Shown here piece after piece: positions 51,827 to 52,046 of a DNA stretch of 52,046 bases. The DNA comes from Tannerellaceae bacterium. Lineage in GTDB: Bacteria > Bacteroidota > Bacteroidia > Bacteroidales > Tannerellaceae. Location: contig JAITKB010000011.1 in NCBI GenBank assembly GCA_031278605.1, forward strand, positions 1 through 52,046, read 5' to 3'. Position numbers and translations under genes: made by a program. Under the pieces are notes generated by a model. That model was given only the letters and a program-made list of their open reading frames with translations. It did no database searches and was not told the origin of the DNA. Position 1 is the first letter of the stretch. Each line of letters opens with the position of its first letter.

Positions 51827-51899
51827 CCGAACCGTTCTTGTGGGGGGATGGGTGGATTTGTTTGCATACATACACCACCTGTTGAATGGATATTTTCCT

Positions 51900-51907
51900 T
51901 AAGTTTG
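51900..51907 (+). promoter_or_regulatory. -7 element before the terminal partial gene
   Basis: TAAGTTTG matches TAnnTTTG, 27 bases before the ATG at 51935. Spacing to the nearest TTG (51882) is too short at 15 bases, so the promoter call is moderate. Confidence 0.45.
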
Positions 51908-51934
51908 TAGTGTTTTCATCAGAAACTATCCATC

Positions 51935-52046
51935 ATGAGAGAAAAACTCGACATAGCAATCTTTCCTTTTTGCGCGAAAAAAGCTCCGGAATTCTTGTAT
52001 TTCTTGGCTTGTAATTTGTTGATGTCGAATATTATATTACTCTCTC
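51935..52046 (+). CDS. Partial unidentified reading frame, cut by the window end
   Basis: Thirty-seven codons are open to the window edge, starting MREKLDIAIFPFCAKKAPEF and followed by a hydrophobic run with LACNLLMSNIILL. It follows a good -7 element and may begin a gene with an N-terminal signal or membrane segment. The family cannot be told from this fragment. Confidence 0.4.
   Translation, partial: MREKLDIAIFPFCAKKAPEFLYFLACNLLMSNIILLS

Overview
The window looks like a chromosomal segment of a Bacteroidales bacterium, perhaps close to Tannerella or Parabacteroides; the genus is inferred from overall flavour only. The evidence is a run of Bacteroidetes-typical families: a fimbrillin-like lipoprotein, DUF4249 behind a CarbopepD-type TonB receptor, DUF4252 behind an ECF sigma factor, DUF2723, a PS-10/S37 peptidase, KduI, GH88 and GH127. 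Promoters repeatedly match the Bacteroidetes -7 element TAnnTTTG, Shine-Dalgarno sites are weak or absent, and the two tRNA genes carry no encoded CCA. I see no phage, no CRISPR array and no intact insertion sequence.

Layout. 1-1000: a collapsed IS66 transposase remnant, a 22-bp palindromic tandem repeat, and a CAT-anticodon tRNA with its terminator. 1.1-9.2 kb: ychF, a fimbrillin-like lipoprotein, then a heavy-metal CzcCBA-type efflux operon preceded by a small histidine-rich membrane protein. 9.2-13.8 kb (minus strand): purN, kduI, a TonB receptor and a DUF4249 lipoprotein in one tight run. 13.9-17.1 kb: acpP, fabF, rnc and an orphan LytTR response regulator. 17.1-22.1 kb: dacB and an AI-2E-family permease driven from face-to-face promoters, a 42-bp repeat array, and a three-gene LVIVD/beta-barrel cluster. 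22.1-26.1 kb (minus): a GH127 lipoprotein and a sigma factor/membrane protein/DUF4252 operon. 26.3-31.6 kb: cysS, a glycerophosphodiesterase, a thioredoxin-fold lipoprotein whose CxxC is SxxS, and trpB2. 31.6-37.6 kb: a SulP transporter, MATE exporter, GH88 hydrolase, a second 42-bp repeat array with an inverted centre, and a TlpA-like lipoprotein. 37.7-46.1 kb: tRNA-Lys, DUF2723, a polysaccharide deacetylase, an S37-type peptidase and a DUF4132 protein. 46.1-52.0 kb: a second copy of the first 42-bp repeat family, an AcrAB-TolC-type tripartite pump, and the start of an unidentified reading frame.

How it fits together. Two complete RND pumps are present, one with divalent-metal residues and one of the drug/organic type. 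GH88, KduI and GH127 suggest use of uronate- and arabinose-containing glycans, although KduD and polysaccharide lyases are not in the window. The least ordinary content lies between genes: three tandem arrays with a 41-42 bp period (two of them the same family 26 kb apart), one 22-bp palindromic array, two C-terminal gene remnants, and a palindromic double promoter.
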